Shown here: positions 36,074 through 48,461 of the stretch, piece after piece | How the letters are laid out: each line of letters begins with the position of its first letter | How positions within the stretch are numbered: position 1 is the stretch's first letter | Origin: Guadua angustifolia | Lineage: Eukaryota > Streptophyta > Magnoliopsida > Poales > Poaceae | NCBI GenBank assembly: GCA_036346375.1 | Contig: JAYEVE010000168.1 | Coordinates: 22,424-86,423 of the forward strand | DNA: 64,000 bases | Reading direction: 5' to 3' | Program-made: the position numbers and the translations under genes | Notes under the pieces: generated by a model | Databases searched by the model: none | What the model saw: only the letters and a program-made list of their open reading frames with translations | What the model was told of the DNA's origin: nothing

Positions 36074-38216
36074 ACAAACCACCGGAAACTTGAATATTAC
36101 ATGCACGAGTTTCAAGGGATTGGCTCTAGTTTAAGTATTTAGTGGATGCATGAGCTAGAACCTTAACTTAACATATATATTACATTTGAATCACAAACCA
36201 TAAACCGCATCATCGACATGATGCAAACCACAGAATTATTAACAAAATCCAGATTACGTTAAGCAAGTTTATTTAAAACTACTCAAGCTCAGTTACCGGA
36301 ATCACCCGAAATTAACCCAGCTTCATTAACCGGAAGCACGGAGTATTTGAATACCATTTGGTTCACTCTGCAGAGCTACTCAACTTTACCCACAAGATAT
36401 CTACAGTCATTGGTGCCACGCGATTAACATGCAACTTTTATGCATGCGGCCCGACCGAGATGAACATAACCTTTCATTGAATCTCTCCTCTTTAGCTCCT
36501 ACCCAGTAGGTTTAAGCTTTTGTTCCCCAGTCTACAGTGCCCACGAGCCAATGTGGGCGGCGCAAGCTAGTCAGCGAGAACACCTACTGGTTGTGAGCAG
36601 ACAATGGCCGCACCATCCGTTCCACGCCCCAAACCCACGCGATACCACATGTAGGCATTCCAAGGGGAAAACAATATCTTAGGGCTACATTGGATCGAGT
36701 CAATGAGTGGCCGCCCAACTTGTGGTTGAGAGAGGACTAAGTTATTTACTTTGCTCAAGGTGTTGATCCTTAATTCGAAGACCCACCCAGCGCCTGAGAC
36801 CACACGGTACCAACTACACCCCTCCTTGTCACAGGTTGGTGGCCATCGATTAAGTGCAGGCATAACCACCTTCCGTGGTCCCCAGACGCCCCAATCGTAG
36901 CGATTAAAAAATAAGCCCCAAATCGACATTTAGGGTTGTTTGAATAATTGAATAAAATTATAGATTATAGTTTTAACTATCCTACGTGGTTCATTTCATG
37001 ATACTCTAGGGTTGACAAATGATTATGGCATAATCAACATGGTTTTAATCAAGGGGGTAGGTTTTAACTAATCATGTCATTCTAAATTAGCTCTTTTTAA
37101 ATTACTACTCTATTTACAAGCAAGTGCAATTAACTATATCTAGATATCTGATGAAATATACTGGAAAATGGGATTCAACATGTTCAAGGAGTGTGGCTTG
37201 CCTTGCGAGGTTAGAGGTTCGCCTCACGAGAGCGGTTGGTGTCGTGTCTGGTCTCGAACGACGCTTGCTCTTGGCGCGGCTCCAAAAACTGCTCCGGCTT
37301 CTGTTTCGCTCCGAGAGTTGCTCCAACGTTGGATCTAGCACGAAAAAGTGAAACCAATAAATAAACGAACAAAATAACAAAAGAAAATAAAAGCTGAAAA
37401 AGGAACAGAGAGAAAATAGCCGGAATGGAGCTCAGGGGCATTTTTGGAATTTTCTGGACTTGGAATGGTGAAACGGAGATCATTTTTGTACTCAGTGGCA
37501 CGAACTAATCAAGAATATATATTTTTGGCTATTTTTGGATTTTTGGGAATATTTGGGATTTTTGGGGAATTTTCAGGAATTTTTAAACGGATTTTCGAAT
37601 TAAAAAAACCCAAAATGAAAATGGAAAATAGCACTGTGCTATGGGCCGCACAGTGATCGCTATTTCAGCCCAACTAGCGCTCAGCCCACGGTGCGATCTT
37701 TGTGGATCGACGCTTGAGGCTGGGGGTATTGTCGTGACAGCGGAGCCCAATGACAGCGAGACGGAGAGAGAGGCTGACGGCAGGGCCCACTAGCAATAAA
37801 CGGAGGGGGCGGTAGTCGCGAGGCCCACCACAGAGAGACCGGGGAAACCGACGAGGGGAGCCTTCTTGCAGAGACGGGGAGCGCCGACGTCTTGAGCCAA
37901 GCTTAGCGGCGGCCAGGAGAGGGGCGAGCGGCGGTGAAGGAAAAATGGCGGCTGGGAAGATGAAGGCGTCGAGGCTAAGTGGTGGCTCGGAGGAGGAATG
38001 AATGGCGGTGGAGCTCAGGGAAGCTTCGGGGAACTCATGAGCGGTGAGAAATGGGAAAGAGATGAGGCGGTGAGGCGGGGCGTCGAGCGCGCGCCGGAGC
38101 TGAAGAAGGAGAATGCGGCGAGGGCGGAGGAGGGCTCGAGAGCATGAAAGAACTAGCCGAGGGGAAGAGGAGAGCTAAACAAGCTCTGGGCAAATAAAAA
38201 CCGAAGCGAGGGGCGC

Positions 38217-38225
38217 TATTTATAG
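38217..38225 (-). promoter_or_regulatory. TATA box, 3' LTR of G
   Basis: On the minus strand this reads CTATAAATA followed by GCGCCCC. The 5' LTR keeps it exactly at 48453-48461. It lies at the border between the GC-rich U3 and the rest, as expected for a core promoter. Confidence 0.7.
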
Positions 38226-39256
38226 AGTCAAGAGAAAAAGGAAGATGGGAAGAGAGAGAAGTGGCGGTGATTTTCAATGGGATGACGATGGGCGGCATGG
38301 GCGAGTTCTTGGAGCAGCGACGGAGCAGTGAGAGAATCACAAGCAGATGGGAGACAAGACGGGCGAGTAGGCGCACGGCGTTGACAAACCGACGCCGGGG
38401 AAGAAAACGATCAAGGAGGAGGAGGAAAAGGTGGCTGTGTGAGCAGCCGGGCGGCGGACGGCGAGGCGGCGGGATTCGCAATGCTGAGGCGAGCGAGACG
38501 AGGCGAGGCGAGGCTGTGGAGGCAACGCCGTTGAAAATTGGCACCGAGAGGAGAGGGCACCGGATTCAACAGCGAGGACAAGCAAGCGTCCACGGTGACA
38601 GCGGAGAATGGGATGACGGCCCGGGCGGCGACGGAGTAGATGGAGTAGTTGGTGACGAGACAAAACAAGCAGCGTGGAAAAAATTGGCGCCATAGACTGA
38701 CGAGCGAGCCGCTTTCGGACAGCGGGAGAAGAAAGCGAGGGGAAAGAAGATGGCGCGGAGGAGGGGGTCAAGAAAGCGGGCAGCAGAGAATGGGAACCGG
38801 GCGAAGGAGGGAAAATGGAGATTAAATTTGGAGAGAAAAAGATCTCGGTAGAAGAAATTAGCGCGAGGGGAGAAAAAGAAAGAAGGTACGGAAGAGATCT
38901 GGTAGGAGAAAAAGAATTGGATGGCGGTGGTGAAGAAAAAAAAGAGAGCGATTTGAAGCGGCGGGAAAGAATTGGATCACGCGAAGAAAAGCAAGCAGTC
39001 GTGAAATGAAACAGGCGGATGGGGATTTCGAATCGAATTTTGGGAAAATCGGTAGAAAAGAAAGCGAATCGGTAGGAGGATTTGGGGACGAAGGCTAAAA
39101 AGGAGAACTACGAAAAGGAAATCGCCTAAAAGCGGAAAATTTCCCAAAAGGAAAGGAACACAAGATGGCCAAACAAATTCGAAGAAACTCAGGAAAAAGC
39201 AAATAAATTCCAAATAAAATAACTAAAACAAATTTTGAAATTTTTGGGGTATTTCA

Positions 39257-39269
39257 ACCTACCCCCCTT
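39257..39269 (-). other. Polypurine tract of element G
   Basis: The minus strand reads AAGGGGGGTAGGT directly before the 3' LTR, the normal site for plus-strand priming. Confidence 0.85.
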
Positions 39270-41100
39270 AAAATAAATCTCGTCCCCAAGATTTACTCAT
39301 CCTAGGGGAAACAGGTTGGGAAATCCTGCTGCAATCCCGATTCTTTTTCTTATGGTGGGTTCCTTTTAAAATTATCTTTGGCAATACTCTGCACCTTTTG
39401 ACATCCTTGTCTCTGGGCTGTCTTTCGGTTGTCTCGAAAGTCTGGAGATACCACTTGTGATAAGATACACCACTTGTGATAAGGTAGGTCTTTTAGCAGG
39501 TCAAATCCCTTTAACTGCGGATGGTCTGTCGGTTGCCGAGGGTATTTCCTTAACTGTGATTCTTGAAGCTGCTGTGGGTCCGAGTTAATTCTGACATGAT
39601 GGTGACTTGCAGGTTATTATTCTAACTTTCTTGAAGTTCTGAGAGGGTTCCTCATATCTGGGTGCAAATTTTTTCCTCAACTCTGAATCTGTGAATTAGC
39701 TTGGAGGGCATTACTTTCAAGTAAACAAGGGTCTTCATTCTGGTGATTGACATTCTCCTGCTCTTTGTCTGCATAACTTTCCTGTTGCAATCCTAATCAG
39801 ATTCTGCACTTTTCTTCCATAAAGGGGCTTTTAAAAGGTGACCTCTTTAATGATTTTCGGAGCACACTTTTCAATATCTGGCGGTTACTTTCGGTCTGGC
39901 AGTCAGTCTGCTGGTAGTAGATTATATTAAATGTTACTTCTGTCCTCCTCGCTCTGGGGTAATAGTTCCAAAATTTTGGTTGCGGACTGGGCTTCCTGTT
40001 CTGACACTACTTCCTTCGGAATTTTCTACCATCTTACCATAAATATCTTCCTGAACTTCGTTTCTTGCCATAAGTCTGTCTTAATTGCAATGAGGTGGGT
40101 TACCTTGGTCAATCCGTCGATTGTCATTCAATATTCTTGAACCCTTGTTTCCCTTGGACATCCTTGTGGGGAAATCTATTCCGATCTTTATCTCAATTTC
40201 TGTCTGGAGGAGAGTTGCGATAGGCTAGCAGTCTTCTGGGGTCGTTATTAACCTTTCAACACCTGTCGCTGCATGGGACATTCTTGGCTGCTTTCTTTGT
40301 CAAAATCAATCCTCTTATATTTTTATCTTCACATATATAGTTATAGGGCCACAATATCCCTTGTTTATTCGGCGGAGGCTCTTGAGGGGCTGGTATCTGT
40401 CATTCTCTTTCTACACCGTCAACTTCTTCATCTTCTTGTTAGGCCGTCTTGACTTGATCCAATGGATTTGGTGGGATTTCAATTAAGGGTATGAATCTGC
40501 CACCATTTGTAGGTCAAGATTTCTTTTCCAATTCTGACTGGTCCTTCATGGTGGGTTAAGTCACTTTCCTTATCAATTGGACTGGCTTAATCTTAAATGG
40601 TTGGTGTCTTGGATATCGTTGAGGTGAGAATGCCGATGTATCTCCTTTCTGCTAACCTTAGGTTTATTTGCATGCTGACTCACTGTCTCTGGCTATGATG
40701 AATGCTCTTGATGATCTGATACTGTCTCTTGTCCGGGTAATAATCCATTCTTAGGATGACTTTTAGACCTTCCATTATCAGTAACCTGATCATGCTTTTA
40801 ACTTCTTGAATGATCAATCTCTGAGATTTTCACACTTGAACTAAGTTGCTAATGATTTCTCAGGTGGTTGGAGAAGGAAATGTAAACGAAGGGAAAAATT
40901 GGCTAAACCATCCTTGCATGCAAGATTCAATAAAGCCAAAGGGTGAAACTGCACTGGGTTACAAGAATCAATGCGGGCTTAAGTCTGAACTCGAAATTTA
41001 CTGATTACATCATTTGCGGCTTCTACAGCTTCTTCGGTGGACGTATGATCTATCCAGCTTCTCTGGGCACTGGGGTTTGGTTCGGTCTCGAAGGGTGCCT
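39270..41100 (-). other. Interior of G downstream of gag, no recognisable pol
   Basis: About 1.8 kb with many stops in all frames. I could not find protease, reverse transcriptase, RNase H or integrase motifs by eye. The first roughly 25 codons after gag (EEAVEAANDVISKF-like, near 41010) resemble the usual gag-protease linker and then stop. A full pol needs more than twice this length. Confidence 0.6.
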
Positions 41101-41114
41101 TTCCTTGTCGCAAC

Positions 41115-42213
41115 TCTTACTGCTGTCTTGGCGGCTGATACGGCACATTCTGTCGGTCTGCCGAGGTAGCGTTGGATGCCTGAGTTTTGGCCACACTGGA
41201 TGGTAAGTGCCTCCTAGGGCAGCAATGCCGGAAATGTCCTGTCTGTTCGCAATGAAAACAGCGGACGGTCTTAAGGGGGCAATCCTTTGCATAATGATTT
41301 CCTTTGCAATCAAAGCACTTTCCTTTCCTGAGTCGAGGCATAGTAAATACTGGTCCCTGCTCTTCTACAGCCGGTCTTTTGGCAGGGAAAATGGGAGTAG
41401 AATCCAGCATTAGTACCCTTAGCGGTCTTGGGTCCAGTATCCTTGTTGGTTGGGCCTTCCTTTTTCGAACATCTTCCGGGTTGTTCTGGGTTTCCTCGGT
41501 CATTACCAATTTGTTGACCATGGTTGACAAGTCTTGAAAGTCAAATGCTGTGATGTGAAGCTTCAAATTTTCCTGTAGGCCTCGTAGAATCTTTCTCTCT
41601 TCTTGGCTTCGGTATCCACTTCTTCAGGGGCATATCGGGATAGCTGGATAAATTGATGAAGGTATTCCAAAACTAATCTCTCTCCTTGGTAGAGAGTCAA
41701 AAATTCTCTTCTTTTAGCTGCCATTAAGTCTTCAGGGATGTGGGCTTCTCTGAAGGCTTCCTCAAATTCTGACCATGTGGTTTCTTGTCCGGATTTCTGT
41801 GCTTGAAAGTCCATCCACCAGGTGACGGCTTGTCCTTGTAGCTAGTGCGAGGCGTACAACACTCGCTCTCTGTCTGAGCACCGAATTGTGTCGAGTCTCC
41901 ATTGAATGCTTCTGATCCAGTCATCTGCTGCAAGTGGCTCTGCTGAACTTGAGAAGACGGGTGGTCTTGTCTTCTGGAAATCAGACCAACTTGATATTCC
42001 AATATTTCCATCTTGTCCTTGGAACTGTCCTTGGGGATATCCTTGGGATCTGGCGGCGAGTTGGTCTAACATGTTCTCCATCAGTTGTGCCTGGCGCATC
42101 TCTGCCTGATGCCTATTCTTTTCCATCATAGCTAGCACCTGGGTCAGGTTGGTTGGGTTTTCTGTTGATTCTACTTCCTCACTGGGATGTTGGTGTGGTC
42201 CGACTCCTGCCAT
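41115..42213 (-). pseudogene. Gag of element G, one nonsense codon and one frameshift
   Basis: Gag forms the particle that packages the retroelement RNA. From Met at 42211-42213 (MAGVGPHQHP) the order is: an N-terminal Gln-rich helix, TRPPVFSSSAEPLAADDWI (start of the retrotransposon gag domain), AVTWWMDF, the EEFREAHIPEDL-type core at about 41700, and two CCHC knuckles (CFDCKGNHYAKDC and CFHCEQTGHFRHC, 41240-41315). A TAG at 41842-41844 interrupts YASH-LQG, where relatives normally carry Gln. A frameshift follows near 41575. Gag architecture with tandem knuckles fits the Ty3/gypsy chromovirus lineage (Tekay/Del-like). The lineage call is inference. Confidence 0.85.
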
Positions 42214-42827
42214 CTGATTTAATCTGATTCTTATTCGGTTCTGCAGCAGGTTTTGGGCAAGCAGGAGGTAAGTAAGATTTAGAGCCTGGGGTAAGAGTAG
42301 AATGAACAGGTGAGAGGCTTTTGACGAAGGGGAGGAGATTTTTGAGTTTGGTAAGGCTAGACAACACAAAATATCAGAAATTAGGGAACATAGTTTTTGC
42401 ATATATTATGGAGTCGTACTTAGTACCATCTTAAGGTCTGGTACGACCCATGTTACATTACCAGAAAACCTATTACAACACAAGGGGTACGATCTAGGAC
42501 TAACGATCGACTACGGCAGAAATTCCTTCTTGTCGACGAGCTGGTTCAAGTCCACCACTTAAAAGCGACTACTAAGAATTTCTAGGGATGAGCAAAACCT
42601 ATGCGTCAACTGCTAATGCGGAAGTTTTGAAATTTGGTGAGAATAGAAGCCTTAAATCGATTTTTGGGAAACAGAGATTTAGGTAAGGTAGAGGAAGGTA
42701 AGAAGAAGAAGAGGAAGATAGCTAATATGCTCATATATTTTCGCAACCAGTTTTGCTTAAGTTTTAAATAACTTTTTGGAAAAGTCTCCTAAACCATCTT
42801 AAGGTCTTGATCTACTGGTCAAGCCGG

Positions 42828-42839
42828 GCTCTGATACCA
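42828..42839 (-). other. Primer-binding site (initiator tRNA-Met), element G
   Basis: The minus strand reads TGGTATCAGAGC, the standard complement of the 3' end of plant initiator tRNA-Met. It begins two bases inside the 5' LTR edge at 42842. Confidence 0.95.
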
Positions 42840-45420
42840 CTTGTAATGGACCGCCCTTTTCAGGGGGTGCGTATAAATACCCTCACAGCTACCCAGGAGT
42901 TTAGCTATGGGTAAACAAGTGTACATTGCCAGACATAAACACAAATGCGAACATTTGATAGATAAATTAAGGGCCTAACGGCTAGAGTTTTACAAAAGGT
43001 GCGATCGGCACCAGATACATTACCAAAACAACCACAGGAAAGGCTCGAGCAGATAGACCAAGGCCTTCAAAACCAAACATCGACGCTAACGACGCTTCTT
43101 CGGCACTCGCCAACTTCATTGAAATCTAAAAGGGGGATTAGGAGCAAGGGTGAGTACACAACCGTACTCAACAAACCACACGAAAACTTCTGAATATTAC
43201 ATGCACAGAGTTTCAAGGGATTGGCTCTAGTTTAAGTATTTAGTGGATGCATGAGCTAGAACCTTAACTTAACATATATATTACATTTGAATCACAAACC
43301 ATAAACCGCATCATCGACATGATGCAAACCACAGAGTTATTAACAAAATCCAGATTACGTTAAGCAAGTTTATTTAAAACTACTCAAGCTCAGTTACCCA
43401 AATCACCCGAAATTAACCCAGCTTCATTAACCGGAAGCACGGCGTATTCGAATACCATTTGGTTCACTCTGCAGAGCTACTCAACTTTACCCACAAGATA
43501 TCTACGGTCATTTGTGCCACGCGATTAACATGCAACTTTTATGCATGCGGCCCGACCGAGATGAACATAACCTTTCATTGAATCTCCCCTCTTTAGCTCC
43601 TACCCAGTAGGTTTAAGCTTTTGTTCCCCAGTCTACAGTGCCCACGAACCAATGTGGGCGGCCCAAGCTGGTCAACTGAGGAACACCTACCGTTGTGAGA
43701 ACCGGCAATGGCCGCACCATCTCGTTCCACGCCCCAAACCCACGCGATACCACCTGTAGGCATTCCAAGGAGAAAAACAATATCAGACTCGTTGGATCAG
43801 TCAACATGGTGGACCGGCCCAACTTGTGGTTGAGAGAGGACTAATTTATTTACTTTGCTCAAGGGTTGATCTCAATGTCAAGACCCACCCAACGCATGAG
43901 ACCACACGGGTACCAACTGCACCCCTCCCCTGTCACACTTGGGCTGGCCATCGATTGGGGTCTGGGCCGCAACCACCTTCCGTGGTCCCCCCAGGACGGC
44001 CCCCAATCGTAGCAGTTAAAAAAATAAGCCCCAAATCGACATTTGGGGTTTTTTGAATAATTGAATAAAATTATAGATTATAGTTTTAACTATCCTACGT
44101 GGTTCATTTCATGATACTCTAGGGTTGACAAATGATTATGGCGTAATCAACATGGTTTTAATCAAGGGGGTAGGTTTTAACTAATCATGTCATTCTAAAT
44201 TAGCTCTTTTTAAATTACTACTCTATTTACAAGCAAGTGCAATTAACTATATCTAGATATACAGTAAATATACGGAAAATGGGATTCAACATGTTCAAGG
44301 AGTGTGGCTTGCCTTGCGAGGTTAGAGGTTCGCCTAACGAGAGACGGTTGGTGTCGTGTCTAGTCTCGAACGACGCTTGCTCTTGGCGCGGCTCCAAAAA
44401 CTGCTCCGGCTCTGGTTTCGCTCCGAAAGTTGCTCCAACGTTGGATCTAGCGCGAAAAAGCGAAACCAATAAATAAACGAACAAAACAATAAAAATAAAT
44501 AAAAACTGAAAAAGGAACAAAGAGAAAATGGCCGGAACGGAGCTCAGGGGCATTTTTGGAATTTTCTGGACTTGGAATAGCGAAACGGAGATCATTTTTA
44601 GACTCAGTGGCGCGAACTGATCAAGAATACATATTTTTGGCTATTTTTGGATTTTTGGTAATATTTGGGATTTTTGGGGAATTTTCAGGAATTTTTAAAC
44701 GGATTTTCGGATTAAAAAAAACCCGAAATGAAAATGGAAAATAGCACTGTGCTATGGGCAAGATGATGATCGCTATTTCGCCTAAGCGGCGCAAATTTCA
44801 CCCAGTGCGATCTGATCGACGCTACTGTAACATCCCAAAATTTGAGTTTTGGTATGTTTTAAATTAAAAATGAACCATTCATATTTTCTCGGAATTAATC
44901 AAAGCTTAAATTGAATTTTCTAATAATTATAATATTTAATTTGATTAATCTATGCATCAAATTAAAGGTTTCCAGTTTTTATTGGGTTTCTTGTGCCTCA
45001 AGGAATTTTTTTATATTTTTGAAGATTTTTCGAGATTTATTTGCTATTTATTTGAATTTATTGGAGTTTAATCGAAATTCTGGAATTTCCTTAAATTCTT
45101 AAAATCCTCAAATTCTTTCCCTGCCGACTACACTTGTTCATTCGCTTCGCCCATCTCCATGCACTATCGCCATTTCAAACTTTCACTTCGGCCCATTATC
45201 TGAAAACCCTAGCTCAATACAATTTCAACCGTTGGATCTTAATCCAACGGCTGATCCGCGCCTGTGTCGTTTTGCTTCGGCCGGAGCCCTAGCGACTCGC
45301 CCGTCGGATCAGGATCTAGCGGTCGCCCGTGCGCCACGTCGCCTAAAAATCCCGCCGCCACCGTGACCCAGCGCCGCACAGCCAACCTTGGCGTCCGCGT
45401 CGTTTACCCGCATCCCGAGA

Positions 45421-45430
45421 CTATATAAGC
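45421..45430 (+). promoter_or_regulatory. TATA box of LTR copy E
   Basis: CTATATAAGC follows GC-rich sequence and precedes a CT-rich leader, the expected place for LTR transcription to begin. Confidence 0.6.
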
Positions 45431-47549
45431 TGCTTGCAGTACTTCGCGCACTCACCTCTTCTTGCCGCTCGTTTTGCCCTAAACCTCACCGGCCAAGGCG
45501 CCTTCTGCACGGAGAACCACCTCGCCGGAGTCTCTAAGCTGCGGCCGAGTCCTCCGCCACTTCTTTCTCCCTCACTAGTAAGTTTAAAATCGCGTTTAAG
45601 GTGCCGTTGAATTAAATGTGTGATGCTCCATCTGACCCACTCGATTTCTTGGCCAATTTGTCGCTCCATCGCCGGTTCTGGGGTCGTCTTCTCCATCGCC
45701 GGTTGATAGCGCCGCCGCCTTTCCGTCTACTCCCTCCGTCAATCTCCACCGTCGGATCAAGCACACACGGCCAGATCTGCATCACGTTTCCCTGGTAAAT
45801 CTCTGAGACCAGAATTGCCGAGTCATCCTTCACGTTTGTGCCTGGTGTATGCCACGTCGCACGCGTCGGTCTGCGTCATCGCCACGTCCGCAAAAAACCC
45901 TCCCGTTCGCCACGTCGGCGCCACGTGGATACCACGGTGTGCTCACATCCGCCGTGGCGCGCCACGACGGCGAGGTTCGCCATGTCACCGCACGACTCCT
46001 CGGTGGTCTTGGTCCACGTAGACCGTGTCTATGACACCAGGGCCCCACCTGTCAGCGTATATATTCCGTATTTCTGATTAAATCCGAATTTCCGAAATAT
46101 CAGCCAATAGCGTAGCGACACGTGTCACCCCTGGGTTTTTTTTCTGATTTTCTCTCCCGAGAGATTTCGGAAGGCCCGTTCTCCTCCGTTTGAACTCCGA
46201 TTCGAACGATTCAAATTTCTAAATTCATATAAAATCAAGATCTATCTGTTGGTGTCATTTTATGAATTTTTGGATTTTATTATTTCTGTTTTATTTATTT
46301 CTTGTCTCGATTTGCGTGTTTAGCGTGTAGACGACGATCGGTTGAGCGAGCGGAGCATCCAAATGGAGGTAGCAGCAAGGAGAGGTTGAAGGCAAGTCGT
46401 AGACCTTTGATCATATTGAACCCATGTTTGCAAAAGTACTTTGTTTTATACAATTGCATGCTATTTGTGTAACAATGCTAGTTTATGGGAGTAGCTATTT
46501 ACGATTGAGTATGCCCTTTGATTATTGGAATGCCATGTATCCATTGTTAACCATAGGTTGGGACATTATTAGTTGGACATAATCATAGTACCAGCATTGG
46601 GTTATCGTAGCTATGCTTAGCCATGCTTAGTTGTCCGATGGGATTCATATCACTGTGAACTAATGTTAATCTTGACTTAATGAGATATGGAATTGTGGTC
46701 ATTGACCCTTTGTTGTAAAACTTGTTGTACCATGGCAGGGGATGCCATTGGTTTTGGGTTGAACAAAATGTTTCCCACGGGCAAGTGATCGTGCAGTAAA
46801 GGGGGTGCTTTCTAGCACATTGGGATGTGGCTGTCTTGCCTGAGACAATTTAAGGACTTAATCTTGTGCACCATTGAACTGGGCCTAACCGTGCAACCAC
46901 AAGTCCGGTATGGGACGGACCTAGCTGACTAATTTGCAATGTCTAGTCTTGAGTGCTGCCACGTGTTGGTGTGGGTTCCGGGGTGGACGGGTAGACTCAC
47001 ATGGCTCAAGAGGGGGCCCCGAGGGGCGAAACCTTAGAGGGCAGTACTGGGTTTAGACATGCATTGTAAAGGCTTTGTAGTGATCTCTCTGCCGACACAC
47101 CAAAGGAAGTGTGTTCTTAGCGCTTGGCATTAAGGGATGATCATGTCTTGTGGGTAAAGCTGTACAACCTCTGCAGAGTGTAAACTATTCGAATAGCCGT
47201 GTCCGCGGTCATGGACAAGCCCGGGAATTTCACACGGGGTATAGGGTGTTTTCTTGAAATGTGGAATTGTTGGGATGTGAACGGGGAGTTCACTGTTGTT
47301 TTGTTGTCTCAAGCTATACTGTTGAATTGTGTGGTTGATACTTGTTTCAAATGATGTAGGGTGATACCTCGTCATTCTGTTCATGTTGTCTACCATTGAT
47401 TTACCAGTTAATTATTATTGTTCTTATCAATCTGCCTTCAATCTATTTATTGTATTTAAATTCAAGTTACTGCTTTCTGCAAATGAACCATCTAACTATC
47501 CTTTGTCAAGCCGTGCATGAATATATTGCATCATTTCCCTACGGCTTGT

Positions 47550-47568
47550 TGAGTACGTTTTGTACTCA
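47550..47568. other. TGAGTAC hairpin in LTR copy E
   Basis: TGAGTAC GTTTT GTACTCA. The stem is identical to those in copy H and element G, with a different loop. Confidence 0.65.
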
Positions 47569-48452
47569 CGGCTTATGCCCCTGTTGTTCAGTTGCTGAGG
47601 AAGGACCAGGTAATGAGTATCAAGAGGAGGAGTACTATGAAGACTACGTCGACTAGGAAGGCGTTTTCCCCAGACGATTGACTGTGGCATGTCGAATGGC
47701 CCAAGTTATTCTATTTCCGCTGCAATAGTTTATTTGTTTCTTTAGCCAAGAGGCATTGGTGTATGAACCGTGACCATAAGGTCGTTTGCTTTATTCAATA
47801 ATAATTTGCTTCTTCTTAGTTATTTCGATGTATGGAATGATATGTCATCTATGTTTCCACTTGTGTGCACTAAGCGTGATCTGGACTAGTGCAAGATACC
47901 TGAGGGTTTCGGATTGCATATCCGGTCCCGACATCTTGGGTAGGAGGCTGTCACGGCAGTAGGCGACCCAATGACAATGAGAGACGAGAGAGAGAGGACA
48001 GCGGGGCCCACTAGCAGCGAAACGGAGGGGGCAGCTGGTCGCAGGGCCTGGCTACAGAGAGACAGGGAAATTGATGAGGGAGCCTTCTTCACAGAGGCGG
48101 TGGGGAGCGCCGACATCTGAGCCAAGCTTGGCAATGCCCGGGAGAGGGGCGAGGCGAGCGGTGAAGGGAAAAATGGCCGGCGCTGGGGAAGATGAAGGGT
48201 GATCAGGCTAAGTGGTGGCTCAGAGGAGGAATGAACTGGCGGTGGAGCTCAGGGAAGCTTCGGGGAACTCATGAGCGGTGAGAAATGGGAAAGAGATGAG
48301 GCGGTGAGGCGGGGCGTCGAGCGCGCACCGGAGCTGAAGAAGGAGAACGCGGTGAGGGCGGAGGAGGGCTCGAGAGCATGAAAGAACTAGCCGAGGGGGA
48401 AGAGGAGAGCTAAGCGAGCTCGGGGCAGCGAAAAACCGAAGCGGAGGGGCGC

Positions 48453-48461
48453 TATTTATAG
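48453..48461 (-). promoter_or_regulatory. TATA box, 5' LTR of G
   Basis: The minus strand reads CTATAAATAGCGCC, identical to the 3' LTR copy. It would drive transcription of element G toward lower coordinates. Confidence 0.7.

Larger units (their letters stand above)
35746..39256 (-). repeat. 3' LTR of element G
   Basis: 3511 bp, TGTAACGG...GTATTTCA. It matches 42842-49547 with the nested insertion removed. It has a TATA box at 38217-38225 and a TGAGTAC hairpin at 36054-36073. The GC-rich U3 at 37900-39100 creates long spurious open frames. Confidence 0.93.
44826..47945 (+). mobile_element. Beta-family solo LTR copy E, nested in the 5' LTR of G
   Basis: It starts TGTAACATCCCAAAA. It contains an AT-rich start, a GC-rich leader with TATA word CTATATAAGC at 45421-45430, the shared block CTCTGCAGAGTGTAAAC at 47172, and the TGAGTAC hairpin at 47550-47568. 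Comparison with the uninterrupted 3' LTR of G places the right junction between about 47935 and 47955. GCTAC stands before it, but I cannot fix a matching duplication after it. There is no coding region. The frame at 47396-47656 is in the hairpin region and is not a gene. Confidence 0.8.
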
